DNA from: JAFASC01 sp034669505
Lineage (GTDB): Bacteria; Pseudomonadota; Alphaproteobacteria; Rhizobiales; Beijerinckiaceae
Direction of reading: 5' to 3'
NCBI GenBank assembly: GCA_034669505.1
Contig: JAXDNJ010000007.1
Span: 80,538 to 144,537, forward strand
Length of the DNA stretch: 64,000 nucleotides
Under the pieces are notes generated by a model. That model ran no database searches and had not been told where the DNA came from. It saw only the letters and a program-made list of their open reading frames with translations. The translations under genes and the position numbers were made by a program. This document shows positions 24,012 to 32,430 of this stretch, one piece after another (positions within the stretch are counted from its first letter, which is position 1; every line of letters begins with the position of its first letter).

Positions 24012-25166
24012 CTATTCGCGCGGGCGCGGGTTTTGCGGCTGCAAGCCCGCGTTCGGATCGATGCGGACGCGCGCATTCGGCTGCAGCTTGATCTGCCCTT
24101 CGCTGACGACCAACTCGCCGGGCTTGACCCCTTCGTTGATCGCCACCCTGTCCTCGCGCGTGTCGCCCGGGCGCACGAAGCGCCGCTCGATTGCAAAAAG
24201 CTGATCTGACGATGCTGCCGCCTGGGCTTCGCCGGCCTTCGGCGGGGCGGGCGAGAGCACGTAAACGCTGTCGCCGTAGAGCGAGTAAGTGATGCTGGTG
24301 CGCGGCAGCGTCACGACTTCTTTAGAGGCGCCGGCGAGCACGTTCACATTGGCGAACATGCCCGGTAAAAGCTTCTTCTGCGAGTTGGTGATCTCACCGC
24401 GCACGAGAACGTTGCGGGTGTCGGCGCTGACGCGTGCGTCGACGAATTTGATCTTGCCGGTGAAGGTCGTGTTGGGATAGGCGTCGACGCTAGTCTCGAT
24501 CGTCTGACCGGGCTTGAGATCGGCGATGTTCTGCTCCGGTAGCGAGAAATCGACGTAGATCGGATCGAGCTGCTGCAGGGTGACAAGCATCGTGCCCGGC
24601 GAGACGTATTGGCCGATGTCGATGCGGCGGATGCCGAGCCGCCCCGCGAAGGGCGCGACGACCGCCTTCTGCGCGATGACGGCGCGCGTGCGCTCGGTCG
24701 CCGCGGCAGCCTGATCGCGCGTCGCCAGCGCGGCGTCGAGATTGGCTTGCGGCGTGTTGCCGCCGGTAATCAGCTGGCGCTGACGCTGCAGCGACACGTC
24801 AGCGTTCTTCAGGGCGGCATCATTCGACTTAAGATCGGCCTGCTCGGTCGAATCATCGATCTGGACGAGAGCAACGCCCTTCGCGATGTCCTGCGACGAT
24901 TCGAATTTGATCTCGCGCACGACGCCGCCGACCTGCGGCGCCACTTCGACACCCTGCACGGCCCGGAAGGTGCCGATCGCCGGCAGGCGCGGCGTCCATT
25001 TGACCGTTTCCGCGCGCGAAGCGGCGACCGCGTTAACCGGCTGCGGCGCCTGCGCGATGAAACCCTTGATCATCTCGGGCTTCACGAAAAACTGGAAATA
25101 GCCGAGCCCGCCCGCAAGACCGACGAAAAGCAGGAGGACGACTAAAAAGAGAAAGGCGCGTTTCAT
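24012..25166 (-). CDS. RND efflux periplasmic adaptor (membrane fusion protein)
   Basis: A 384-residue MexA/AcrA-like adaptor that links the inner-membrane pump to an outer-membrane channel. It has an N-terminal hydrophobic anchor (RAFLFLVVLLLFVGLAGGL), a split lipoyl domain (VEVAPQVGGVVREIKFESSQ and VVAPFAGRLGIRRIDIGQ), a helical hairpin between, and beta-barrel segments (IYVDFSLPEQNI, GMFANVNVLAG). It precedes the transporter by 10 bases. The family resembles adaptors of simple drug pumps. Confidence 0.93.
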   Translation of the reverse strand: MKRAFLFLVVLLLFVGLAGGLGYFQFFVKPEMIKGFIAQAPQPVNAVAASRAETVKWTPRLPAIGTFRAVQGVEVAPQVGGVVREIKFESSQDIAKGVALVQIDDSTEQADLKSNDAALKNADVSLQRQRQLITGGNTPQANLDAALATRDQAAAATERTRAVIAQKAVVAPFAGRLGIRRIDIGQYVSPGTMLVTLQQLDPIYVDFSLPEQNIADLKPGQTIETSVDAYPNTTFTGKIKFVDARVSADTRNVLVRGEITNSQKKLLPGMFANVNVLAGASKEVVTLPRTSITYSLYGDSVYVLSPAPPKAGEAQAAASSDQLFAIERRFVRPGDTREDRVAINEGVKPGELVVSEGQIKLQPNARVRIDPNAGLQPQNPRPRE

Positions 25167-25291
25167 GGGAGGAGGTCAGATGGGAACGGCAAAGCCTGAG
25201 CGCAAGCGCGGGCTCAACTGCTGAGAACGGGGCTTTGAGCCCCAGCGAGCCGGCATGCCAACAGGTAAGCGTGGCGGAGATGGGGCCGCGC

Positions 25292-25330
25292 AAAAGAAAA
25301 CACCCGCCGGAGGAACCAGCGGGTGTGGAA
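25292..25330 (-). terminator. rho-independent terminator of the csbD-like gene
   Basis: On the reverse strand ACACCCGC (25326-25319) pairs with GCGGGTGT (25307-25300) around an 11-base loop and is followed by a T-rich run read from AAAAGAAAA on the + strand. It lies about 20 bases past the csbD-like stop. Confidence 0.75.
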
Positions 25331-25351
25331 AACCAGGCCGAAATTTGCCTG

Positions 25352-25534
25352 CTAGCGGCGGTCGGCGTCTTTCACGGCGTCCTTGGCATCGCCGACGACG
25401 TTGCGGACGCTGCCCTTCGCCTTGTCGAGCTTGCCTTCTGCCTGCATCTTGTTGTCACCCGTCGCGCCACCAACGGCGTCCTTCACCGCGCCCTTAACCT
25501 TATCGGCTGCGCCCTTCACATGTTGCTCGTCCAC
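25352..25534 (-). CDS. CsbD-family stress protein
   Basis: A 60-residue CsbD-like protein, very hydrophilic and rich in Lys, Asp, Ala and Gly. It shows the family pattern VKGAADKVKGAVKDAVGG followed by AEGKLDKAKGSVRN. These small proteins are induced by general stress in many bacteria; their mechanism is unknown. It starts with GTG behind a good GGGAGA signal, and a strong terminator follows, so it is a single-gene transcript. Confidence 0.93.
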   Translation of the reverse strand: MDEQHVKGAADKVKGAVKDAVGGATGDNKMQAEGKLDKAKGSVRNVVGDAKDAVKDADRR

Positions 25535-25599
25535 GCTTGTTCTCCCTATCTGTAAGAGGTCGGCAGGGGAACGCAGTGTTGGTCAGGCGGTTCCGCCGG

Positions 25600-26367
25600 T
25601 CAGACCGCGCTCAAGCCTCCGTCCAGAACTAAAGCGTGGCCGGTCATGAAAGAATTTTCGCGGCTGCAAATCCACAGCATTGCCTGCACGATTTCTTCCG
25701 GCCGCGCGAAGCGGCGCATTGGCATGTTACTGACGATGCGCTGTGATGCGGCGCCGGCACCGCCGCGCATCTGATCAAGCATCTCGGTCAGCATCTGCGT
25801 CTCGGCGAAAGCCGGGCAGATCGCGTTGATGCGAATGCCCTTGCGCGCATATTCGCCGGCGGCGCTCTTCGTCAGTCCAATGACGCCGTGCTTGGCGGCG
25901 GAATAGGCGGCAAGTAGCGGCGCGCCAACAACACCGGCAACCGACGACACGTTGAGAATCGCGCCGGCATTCTGCCGCTCCATCACCGGCAGCTGATATT
26001 TCATCGCGAGGAACACGCCGTAGACATTCACGGCGAGCATCTGCTGCATGATTGCGTTATCGGTCTCGGTGATCTTAGTGAAGGCATGCGCCACGCCGGC
26101 ATTGTTGATCGCGACATCGAGGCGGCCGTAAGTCTCGACGGCACGCGCGACGAGGCGGCGATGGGTGTCGTCTTCGCTTACGTCGCCGGCTTCGATGATA
26201 GCATCAGCCTGGGGGAGGCTGGCACTCAGCTCTTCGAGCTTTGCCTTGTTGAGATCGCACAAAACGAGCTTCGCGCCCGCGCGCGCAAATTCGGTTGCGG
26301 CGAGACGGCCGAAACCGCCGGCCGCGCCGGTGATGAGCACGACCTGATCTTTGTAATCGTAATGCAT
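25600..26367 (-). CDS. SDR-family oxidoreductase
   Basis: A 255-residue classical short-chain dehydrogenase. The cofactor motif is ITGAAGGFGRLAA near residues 13-25, NNAG appears as NNAGVAHAF, the catalytic Ser is in LNVSSVAG, and YSAAK holds Tyr and Lys. It ends SFMTGHALVLDGGLSAV, the usual SDR C-terminus. Its ATG directly abuts the stop of the preceding SDR gene with no gap, so the two are co-translated. Substrate unknown; pairs like this often act in fatty-acid or aromatic degradation. Confidence 0.92.
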   Translation of the reverse strand: MHYDYKDQVVLITGAAGGFGRLAATEFARAGAKLVLCDLNKAKLEELSASLPQADAIIEAGDVSEDDTHRRLVARAVETYGRLDVAINNAGVAHAFTKITETDNAIMQQMLAVNVYGVFLAMKYQLPVMERQNAGAILNVSSVAGVVGAPLLAAYSAAKHGVIGLTKSAAGEYARKGIRINAICPAFAETQMLTEMLDQMRGGAGAASQRIVSNMPMRRFARPEEIVQAMLWICSRENSFMTGHALVLDGGLSAV

Positions 26368-27303
26368 TCAAGCCGATTCGCGTGGTTTGAGCGAAATGTT
26401 CGCGGCTCGCGCTGCCGCTTCGACAAACTTGTTCGTCTGCTGGAATGCGCCAGTCAGCATGTTTTGGCACGACGGATCGGAAATTTCGGCAAATCGCGCG
26501 GCGACCTCCTCGGGCGTGCGCTCGCTCGCCGGAATGTGGACGCCTTCGGTTTCATAAATCAGCGTGCGCGCAAAGCCGCCCGCCCCGGCGCAGAGGATGA
26601 CGCGCGACGGTGCCTCATCGCTGACGAGATAGAGCAGGCCGGGCGTGATCGAGTCCGGCGTCATCAGCGCCAGCGCATCCGGCGGAATGAGGTCCTCGGT
26701 CATGCGCGTCGCCGCCGTCGGCGACAGCACGTTCACCCGTATATTGTTCCGCTCGCCTTCGAGATGCAGGACGTTCATCAGGCCGACCATCGCCATCTTG
26801 GCCGCGCCGTAATTCGACTGGCCGAAATTGCCGTAGATACCCGACGAAGAAGAAGTGAAGACGACGCGTCCGTAGTTCTGCGTGCGCATGATCTCCCACA
26901 CCGCCTTCGTGCAAACGACGCTGCCCCAGAGATGCACGTCGAGCACGCTGCGGAAATCGGCGAGATCCATCTTCGCGAACGACCTGTCGCGCAGGATGCC
27001 GGCATTGTTCACCAAAATGTCGATGCGGCCCCATTTTCGCATCGTCTCCTCCACCATCTCCTGCACCGCGGCGGCGTCGCTGACATTGGCGCCGTTGGCG
27101 ATCGCGGCACCGCCTTGCGCCTCGATTTCCGCGACCACCTTCTCGGCAGCTTCAGAAGACGCACCGGACCCGTCGCGGTGCGCGCCGAGATCGTTGGCGA
27201 CGACCTTGGCGCCGCGGCTTGCAAGGCCGAGCGCGTGGGCGCGGCCCAATCCGTTGCCGGCGCCGGTGACGATCGCCACTTTGCCGTCAAAACGAATGCT
27301 CAT
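26368..27303 (-). CDS. SDR-family oxidoreductase of the multifunctional beta-oxidation type
   Basis: A 311-residue SDR resembling the hydroxyacyl-CoA dehydrogenase domain of multifunctional beta-oxidation proteins. Motifs are VTGAGNGLGRAHALG, VANDLGAHRDGSG, NNAGILRDRSF, TSSSSG and YGAAK. The last 60 residues (EEVAARFAEI, TGAFQQTNKFVEAA) are a typical C-terminal extension of this group. Its ATG overlaps the stop of a 38-codon ORF upstream, and its stop abuts the next SDR. The substrate is inferred to be an acyl-CoA; not proven. Confidence 0.88.
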   Translation of the reverse strand: MSIRFDGKVAIVTGAGNGLGRAHALGLASRGAKVVANDLGAHRDGSGASSEAAEKVVAEIEAQGGAAIANGANVSDAAAVQEMVEETMRKWGRIDILVNNAGILRDRSFAKMDLADFRSVLDVHLWGSVVCTKAVWEIMRTQNYGRVVFTSSSSGIYGNFGQSNYGAAKMAMVGLMNVLHLEGERNNIRVNVLSPTAATRMTEDLIPPDALALMTPDSITPGLLYLVSDEAPSRVILCAGAGGFARTLIYETEGVHIPASERTPEEVAARFAEISDPSCQNMLTGAFQQTNKFVEAAARAANISLKPRESA

Positions 27304-27416
27304 TGCTCTGCGTCTCCTCGCGTCCGAAGCGGAAGGTCTGGCCGAAGGCCGATTGTGCGCTCAAGCTCGGCGGTGCTCAGCATCGGTACGCTTTCGATTT
27401 TGGCCAGTGCGCTCAC
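27300..27416 (-). CDS. possible 38-codon leader ORF coupled to the SDR gene
   Basis: A GTG with a strong GGAGGAG signal 6 bases upstream opens 38 codons (VSALAKIESVPMLSTAEL and onward) whose TGA overlaps the ATG of the SDR gene (ATGA). Such an arrangement favours translational coupling. The peptide has no family I recognise; it could be a functional small protein, a leader, or the remnant of a longer gene. Confidence 0.4.
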   Translation of the reverse strand: MSALAKIESVPMLSTAELERTIGLRPDLPLRTRGDAEQ

Positions 27417-27616
27417 GATACTCCTCCTGTTGCCGGAGACATTATCTGCCGACGCGGGCGGGCGTCGAGAGGCCGGGGCCGGTCTGCCGCGCGAGTTGGA
27501 TGCGCGCGGCCGGCGGCCGGCAGCGAGGACCGGCTATCCCTTGCGGTTTGACGCGCCGTTGGCGGAGCGGCATTTTATCGGCCGGATCCCGTCGAGAGCA
27601 AAGAGCACCACCGCCG

Positions 27617-27853
27617 ATGCAGACTTTTTTTGTCGAGTTCAAATGCGCGCTCGGCAAGACCTACGCCGTGGCGAGCGCGCTCGCGGAAGCTGAGATTGCC
27701 TCCGAAATCTACTCGATCGCGGGCGACTTCGACATACTCGCGAAATTCTACGTCGATGGCGATGTCGATATCGGCCATTTCGTCGGCGAGAAGGTGCAGA
27801 CGATTCCCGGCATCGTCGACACGCGCACAATCATCACATTCAAGGCATTTTAG
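27617..27853 (+). CDS. stand-alone Lrp/AsnC-type ligand-binding domain protein
   Basis: A 78-residue protein consisting only of the RAM (AsnC_trans_reg) fold found at the C-terminus of Lrp/AsnC regulators, with no DNA-binding half. Blocks FFVEFKCALGKTYAVASAL and VYSIAGDFDILAKF-like (residues about 30-45) and the end IPGIVDTRTIITFKAF are typical. Such proteins bind small molecules and may modulate full-length Lrp partners. The start has only a weak ribosome-binding site. A 12-base direct repeat spans its stop codon. Confidence 0.85.
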   Translation: MQTFFVEFKCALGKTYAVASALAEAEIASEIYSIAGDFDILAKFYVDGDVDIGHFVGEKVQTIPGIVDTRTIITFKAF

Positions 27854-28091
27854 CCGAGGCATTTTAGCGAAAACCAGATTGCGTGGCTGCAGCGCCCGAG
27901 CTTGGACGGCTGGCATACCAACGGTTGCGAACTGATCGCTCACGACAGGTGTGAAATCGCACAGACAAATGCCGGTAGATGTGCGCCGCCCAGCCATCTA
28001 CGCGAGATCACGACATTTACCCCCCGGCAGTCCATTGCTTTACACGACGCCGCATGCAAGTGTGCGCGCCTACTCAAGTAGGGGACGTACT

Positions 28092-28868
28092 ATGAAACAC
28101 TTTATACTAGGCGCGCTGATTGCCGGCGCATTGGGAGCAGTATCCTTCGTGTCACCGGCCTCAGCGCAGGCGACGCGAACCTGGGTGTCCGGAGTCGGCG
28201 ATGACGCCAATCCGTGCAGCCGCACCGCTCCGTGCAAGACCTTCGCCGGCGCGTATTCCAAGACCGCCGCCAGCGGCGAGATCAACTGCCTCGATTCGGC
28301 AGGTTACGGCGCGGTGACCGTCTCGAAATCGCTGACGCTCAAATGCCAAGGGGTGGTTGGCAGCATTCTCGTCTCTGGTACCAACGCCCTTGTCATCAAC
28401 ACCGCCGCGACGGACCACGTCGTAGTCGATGGGCTGGAATTTGAGGGACTAAATGGCAGCCCAACTCCGGGTTTGAATGGGATTCAGGTGATCGGAAGCG
28501 GGGCTATATTCATCCAAAACTGCTCGATCCGTCACTTCTCGCAAAATGGCGTGAACGTCGTCGGAACGGCGGGCGCGCGCGTCATGATCGACAATTGCAC
28601 GATCATCAACAATAACGGCGGGGTCAACGTCCAGGGCGCAGCTGGCGCGTCAAACAGTGCGGCGGTCACGCACTCCTTTGTCGACGGCAACACCTCCTTC
28701 GGGGTACAGGCTAATGGTGCCGTCAACTCGGTCGCCATCGCCTGGGACGTTATCTCCAACAATGGGACGAACATAAATTCGTTGGGCGGCGCTCCCATCG
28801 CATCGTTTGGCCCGAGCAGTCTCGTCCCAGGGGCAAGCGCGCCGACTTCGACAACACCGTTCAAGTAG
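28092..28868 (+). CDS. secreted right-handed beta-helix protein
   Basis: A 258-residue protein with a signal peptide (KHFILGALIAGALGAVSF, cleavage after ASA) and then a pectin-lyase-like parallel beta-helix. It opens with TWVSGVGDDANPCSRTAPCKTF, the usual cap of these proteins, and shows repeated strands (IQVIGSGAIFIQNCSIRHF, VMIDNCTIINNNGGVNVQG). GGGGAC lies 6 bases before the ATG. No catalytic residues of polysaccharide lyases are recognisable, so it may be a surface or matrix protein. It lies next to glycan-related genes. Confidence 0.85.
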   Translation: MKHFILGALIAGALGAVSFVSPASAQATRTWVSGVGDDANPCSRTAPCKTFAGAYSKTAASGEINCLDSAGYGAVTVSKSLTLKCQGVVGSILVSGTNALVINTAATDHVVVDGLEFEGLNGSPTPGLNGIQVIGSGAIFIQNCSIRHFSQNGVNVVGTAGARVMIDNCTIINNNGGVNVQGAAGASNSAAVTHSFVDGNTSFGVQANGAVNSVAIAWDVISNNGTNINSLGGAPIASFGPSSLVPGASAPTSTTPFK

Positions 28869-28887
28869 TTCTCAGCATCATTCCCAG

Positions 28888-28930
28888 CACCCGTGCGGGC
28901 CTTTCATTTATGAGGGCCTGCACGGGGCTT
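28888..28930. terminator. inverted repeat between convergent beta-helix and GSCFA genes
   Basis: CCCGTGCGGGCC pairs imperfectly with GGGCCTGCACGGG around a short AT-rich loop (TTTCATTTATGA). It lies between two convergent genes and is probably a bidirectional terminator; a clear T-run is missing. Confidence 0.5.
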
Positions 28931-28932
28931 GC

Positions 28933-29991
28933 CTACTGGTCTTGCGCCGCTTCTTCGCACTCCAGAGCTGACAGGCGGCTCGATAGATCGACGAGGCCGC
29001 TGGTCGAGAGTCCCTCCGAAACGGGGCTCGCCTCAACCCTCACCGGCTCACCGACTTCGCAGCTCGCGAAAAAGATGGACATTACCATCTCAAGGGCTTC
29101 CGGCGAGATGCTCCTGAAGTCTTGTTCGAACAAGTTTTTCGGCGCCTGCGGCCCCGTAACAATCTCGTAGAACGGAAAGTAGAAGACCTCCTCATTTTGA
29201 CAGGCGGCCTGCTCCGCGGCGACGCGAAGCACAGATTTGGTGTAGCTCGTCGCGGCCAAAACATGGTTGTGAGTTGCAGTGGCAATCATCGGAACTGGAG
29301 ATACGGTGAGGATTACTCTGGCCTTAGGATTAACTTCTCTGAGTTCATCAACGAATGAATTCAAATCGTTCGCTACGTCCGCGGCGCTTAAATTCACGAG
29401 CTCGTGGCGAGCGGCGTCAAAGGTGCCGGCAACGGTTCCGGGGCAAGCGGGATAAACCGCCCCGTCGAGCTTCGAGCGCCATGCCTCGGTGAGGCCAAGC
29501 GTGAAGATAAACACATCACATGCTTGGAGGGCTGCCAGGACGGCACCGAGATAGCTCTTGGTCAAAAGGTCGAACTCTCGATCGCTTCTCGCGAAAAAGC
29601 GCAGTCCGGGACGGAACGGATCGATAACAGCTCCGTCGCAATGCCAACGGTCTTCTTGCGGCGAAAACTTCCCGACGCAGCGTTGCGCCAGCTGGAGGAG
29701 GTGCCTCGCCGTATAGATATTACCGTACGGCGCGCTGAACGTCTCGTAGCCTAAGTTTTCAGCTCCGATGTTGAGAAAGTGTGGATGCCGACTGCTCGTC
29801 TTGACATATTCGAATCCACTCTTCTCCAGATACGGCACAAGACGCGACGCAAAGCAGCTTCCAGCGCTCATGACCTTCTCGCCCGGGCGGATCAGTGGGC
29901 GGCGAAAGGTCCCGACATCCGCGGGATCGAAATTCGTCGACACAGCCTTCGACCAAAACTGACGTTCGGGCAGAGACTTGTACGGGTGCAT
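28933..29991 (-). CDS. GSCFA-domain protein
   Basis: A 352-residue protein with the GSCFA signature (SAGSCFASRLVPYLEKSGF) that names the family, near residues 43-62. Other family blocks are APYGNIYTARHLLQL, VFIFTLGLTEAW and ILTVSPVPM. GSCFA proteins are SGNH-like and are found with glycan-assembly genes, where an esterase or transferase role is suspected. The start MHPYKSL has AGGAG upstream. It is the third gene of an operon with an SGNH-like protein (11 bases away) and a methyltransferase. Confidence 0.88.
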   Translation of the reverse strand: MHPYKSLPERQFWSKAVSTNFDPADVGTFRRPLIRPGEKVMSAGSCFASRLVPYLEKSGFEYVKTSSRHPHFLNIGAENLGYETFSAPYGNIYTARHLLQLAQRCVGKFSPQEDRWHCDGAVIDPFRPGLRFFARSDREFDLLTKSYLGAVLAALQACDVFIFTLGLTEAWRSKLDGAVYPACPGTVAGTFDAARHELVNLSAADVANDLNSFVDELREVNPKARVILTVSPVPMIATATHNHVLAATSYTKSVLRVAAEQAACQNEEVFYFPFYEIVTGPQAPKNLFEQDFRSISPEALEMVMSIFFASCEVGEPVRVEASPVSEGLSTSGLVDLSSRLSALECEEAAQDQ

Positions 29992-30002
29992 TGTTCTTGC
30001 TC

Positions 30003-30824
30003 CTAGAGGCATTTGCGCAGACGCGGCAGGATCAAGCGCCCTAAATTGCTATTCGCGTGTGTGACATCCGACGACCAACACTCTTTCCGCAGAAAGCCGT
30101 CTGGTGTTTGCGCCTCCGGCGGGATCGGAAGAAATTGTGCGCCGTTTTTTTGGGCGACATCTCGCAGCATATTCTGAATAACGCGCCACATTTTGTAGAG
30201 AATCAGGGGCGGGGTGAGCGGAATGGCATCGGGGCTCGTACGTAAGGCAGCCAAACGCTCTACGAAATGCGCCTCCCGTCCGAGCGAGGCCCGCATAGCG
30301 GCGGTGTCCTCTTTAGGAGGCGGAGTGCCGCACACAAAGATGCCGCGGTGAGTCGCACCCATCACTCTCTTGAGGAGCGCGTCCAATTGATCGAAGCTCG
30401 GAACAAACTGAGCAAATTCTTCCCGGAGCATCTCCTCTGGGATGAGGACCGAATCGTTCGCGATGGGAAAGCTCGGGTCGTCTGACAAGACGAAGTCGAG
30501 CGGCGGATCCGATGCAAACAAATGTGCCGCCATATGTTGATTCCCGTGCCAGTAGATAAAGAGCGGATGCGCCGCCGCCAGTTTCTCGGCCTCCAGCCAG
30601 TAATTTTCGTCTCTTGGAAACGGCCCATTGAGACAAAGGAAGTCATCTTTTCCTGGATTGACCGACGTGAGTGTCAAATGCCCATCTTCGGTTCTTAACG
30701 GGACGCCGAAGGCGACTAGGTGAGAGTGGCCGGCAATAACCCCAACCTCAGCCGTCCTCCGCATGAAAATCTTCTGTGCCCCGAGTGCACCCCTCCATGC
30801 ACGTTCGTAAAGATCATGGATCAT
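30003..30824 (-). CDS. SGNH-hydrolase-like protein
   Basis: A 273-residue protein with weak SGNH/GDSL features: VGVIAGHSHLVAF near the N-terminus as a possible block I and SSDVTHANSNLGRLIL at the C-terminus as the usual Asp-x-x-His block. The classical GDS motif is not present, so catalytic status is uncertain. Its ATG overlaps the stop of the methyltransferase gene by 4 bases, and the GSCFA gene follows, so these three are an operon. A role in modifying a surface glycan is inference. Confidence 0.6.
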   Translation of the reverse strand: MIHDLYERAWRGALGAQKIFMRRTAEVGVIAGHSHLVAFGVPLRTEDGHLTLTSVNPGKDDFLCLNGPFPRDENYWLEAEKLAAAHPLFIYWHGNQHMAAHLFASDPPLDFVLSDDPSFPIANDSVLIPEEMLREEFAQFVPSFDQLDALLKRVMGATHRGIFVCGTPPPKEDTAAMRASLGREAHFVERLAALRTSPDAIPLTPPLILYKMWRVIQNMLRDVAQKNGAQFLPIPPEAQTPDGFLRKECWSSDVTHANSNLGRLILPRLRKCL

Positions 30825-31684
30825 TGGAGTACACCGCGGCGCTTGAGGCGTTCGGCGACGGTGTCCCGCTCGTTGGGCACGACATTGAGCATCTCGTGCT
30901 CGCGTCCTTGCAGCTCGATGTAGGGCAATTCTATAAATCTGTCGACCGCCTCCTCATAACAGGCGGCGAGAATGCATGAGTCTGGATTTAGCCCCGTGAG
31001 CACAGTCAGCCCGCTGGAAGGCGTGGCGATTGTGAAAATATCGAGATCGGGCCGGTAGTGCTTCAGGCACAGGATGGTCTTCCACACGTCACCGGTATAA
31101 AATTTTCTCTGACGATCTGGTCTTTGTGTGATCTCGTCGAGTGGAATCGTATCGTGAAAGAGGACCAGCGAACGTTCTCCGCAGAACCGTTCCACATTCA
31201 TAAAGTCCCGCAGCGACTGGGCAAAGACGTGGGCTCCGTCGATAAACGCAAGGCTCAACGGCCTCTGACCCAGCAAGGACGTGAGATGACTTTTGGAGAA
31301 AAACTCGTCGCTGGTCTCACGAAAGATGTGCGTCTCGGCGGGCATCGGCGAGGTGATCTTCGGATTGGGATCTATGCCGATGACACGAGTTGGAGGCTGC
31401 GCGAGTGTGAGAGTGTGGCCTTCGGCGACACCGATCTCCAAGTAGAATTCTGGCTTGAGGAGCTCATGGAAGCGTTGCAACCAGGATTGATAGCCCTCGC
31501 CCGGTAAGCGCAGCTCAGCTAGCCCGACGTGAGCCTCGACCATGTCCGCATCGTGGGCGAGCGCGGCGTGAAACTCGGCTTGCGCCTTGTCCTTGTCGCC
31601 AAGAATTAGAAACGCCTTGGCACGAGCCAGGTGGAAGCCGGGTCGGCGGTTGTCTCGAGGCTCGCCCGTATCCCTCGCGGACAC
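30821..31684 (-). CDS. class I SAM-dependent methyltransferase with TPR-like N-terminus
   Basis: A 287-residue protein. Residues about 15-60 look like one or two TPR helices (KAFLILGDKDKAQAEFHAAL). From about 75, FYLEIGVAEGHTLTLA is the SAM-binding motif of the Methyltransf_24 group, followed by RVIGIDPNP, LAFIDGAH and LVLFHDTIP. The GTG at 31684 has no ribosome-binding site. An in-frame ATT at 31735 lies behind AGGAG six bases away, so a rare ATT start is possible. First gene of the operon with the SGNH-like and GSCFA genes. Confidence 0.75.
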   Translation of the reverse strand: MSARDTGEPRDNRRPGFHLARAKAFLILGDKDKAQAEFHAALAHDADMVEAHVGLAELRLPGEGYQSWLQRFHELLKPEFYLEIGVAEGHTLTLAQPPTRVIGIDPNPKITSPMPAETHIFRETSDEFFSKSHLTSLLGQRPLSLAFIDGAHVFAQSLRDFMNVERFCGERSLVLFHDTIPLDEITQRPDRQRKFYTGDVWKTILCLKHYRPDLDIFTIATPSSGLTVLTGLNPDSCILAACYEEAVDRFIELPYIELQGREHEMLNVVPNERDTVAERLKRRGVLQ

Positions 31685-31794
31685 GCCGGCGGAGGCGAGA
31701 AGGTGCTGGGGAACGGACTCATCCGGACCGATAATTGTCTTCTCCTATTCTTCTATGTGGACGGCTAAAGGGTGCTTAGGCCCAGATAAATTGT

Positions 31795-32430
31795 TCATCC
31801 AGAACAGTGCAAACAGCTCTTAGCCAGGGCCTGAAACGCTCGGGCGCGGTGCGACAGCGCGCGCGAGCCGTCGGCGGGTATTGCATGCTTTTCGACAGAC
31901 ATCATCTCGCCGAACGTCTTGTCGCGACCCTCGGGGAGGAAGATCGGATCGTAGCCGAAGCCCTTGCTGCCGCGCGGCGGGAAGATCAATTCGCCGTCGA
32001 CGCCGCCTTCGAACTCGTCCGTGTGCCCGTCGGGCCAGACGACGCAAAGGGCCGAGACGAACGCAGCGCGAAACGGCGGCGCTGCCGCGCGCTCCTTGAG
32101 TTCGTTCTGGACCTTCCGTATCGCCGCGCCGAAATCGCGGGCCTCACCGGCCCAGCGCGCCGAGTAGATGCCGGGCGCGCCGCCGAGCGCCTCGACACAG
32201 AGGCCGGAATCGTCGGCGAAGGCCGGCAGGTTGGCGGCGCGGGCGGCGGCTTCCGCCTTGATCCGCGCATTCTCGGCGAAGGTCGTGCCCGTCTCATCAG
32301 GTTCCGCCAGGCTGAGATCGCTCGCCGAAATCGCGTCGACGCCATAGGGCGCGAGCAGTTCACGCATCTCCCAAAGCTTGCCGGAATTATGCGTGGCGAT
32401 GACCAGTCTGCCGGTGATCTGCCGCCCCAT
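31795..32430 (-). CDS. rdgB: non-canonical purine NTP pyrophosphatase RdgB/HAM1
   Basis: A 211-residue house-cleaning enzyme that hydrolyses dITP, XTP and similar NTPs and protects DNA from base analogues. The signature blocks are VIATHNSGKLWEMRELL, ETGTTFAENARIKA, FADDSGLCVEAL, PGIYSARWAG and GFGYDPIFLP. It shares the A of its ATG with the rph stop (TGATG), so the two genes are co-translated, as in most alphaproteobacteria. A longer reading upstream is an out-of-frame shadow of rph. Confidence 0.96.
   Translation of the reverse strand: MGRQITGRLVIATHNSGKLWEMRELLAPYGVDAISASDLSLAEPDETGTTFAENARIKAEAAARAANLPAFADDSGLCVEALGGAPGIYSARWAGEARDFGAAIRKVQNELKERAAAPPFRAAFVSALCVVWPDGHTDEFEGGVDGELIFPPRGSKGFGYDPIFLPEGRDKTFGEMMSVEKHAIPADGSRALSHRARAFQALAKSCLHCSG

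Noticed and set aside
26086..27616. The long + strand ORF leading into the Lrp-domain protein
   Set aside because: Only the last 78 residues have a recognisable fold; the rest is antisense to the SDR genes.
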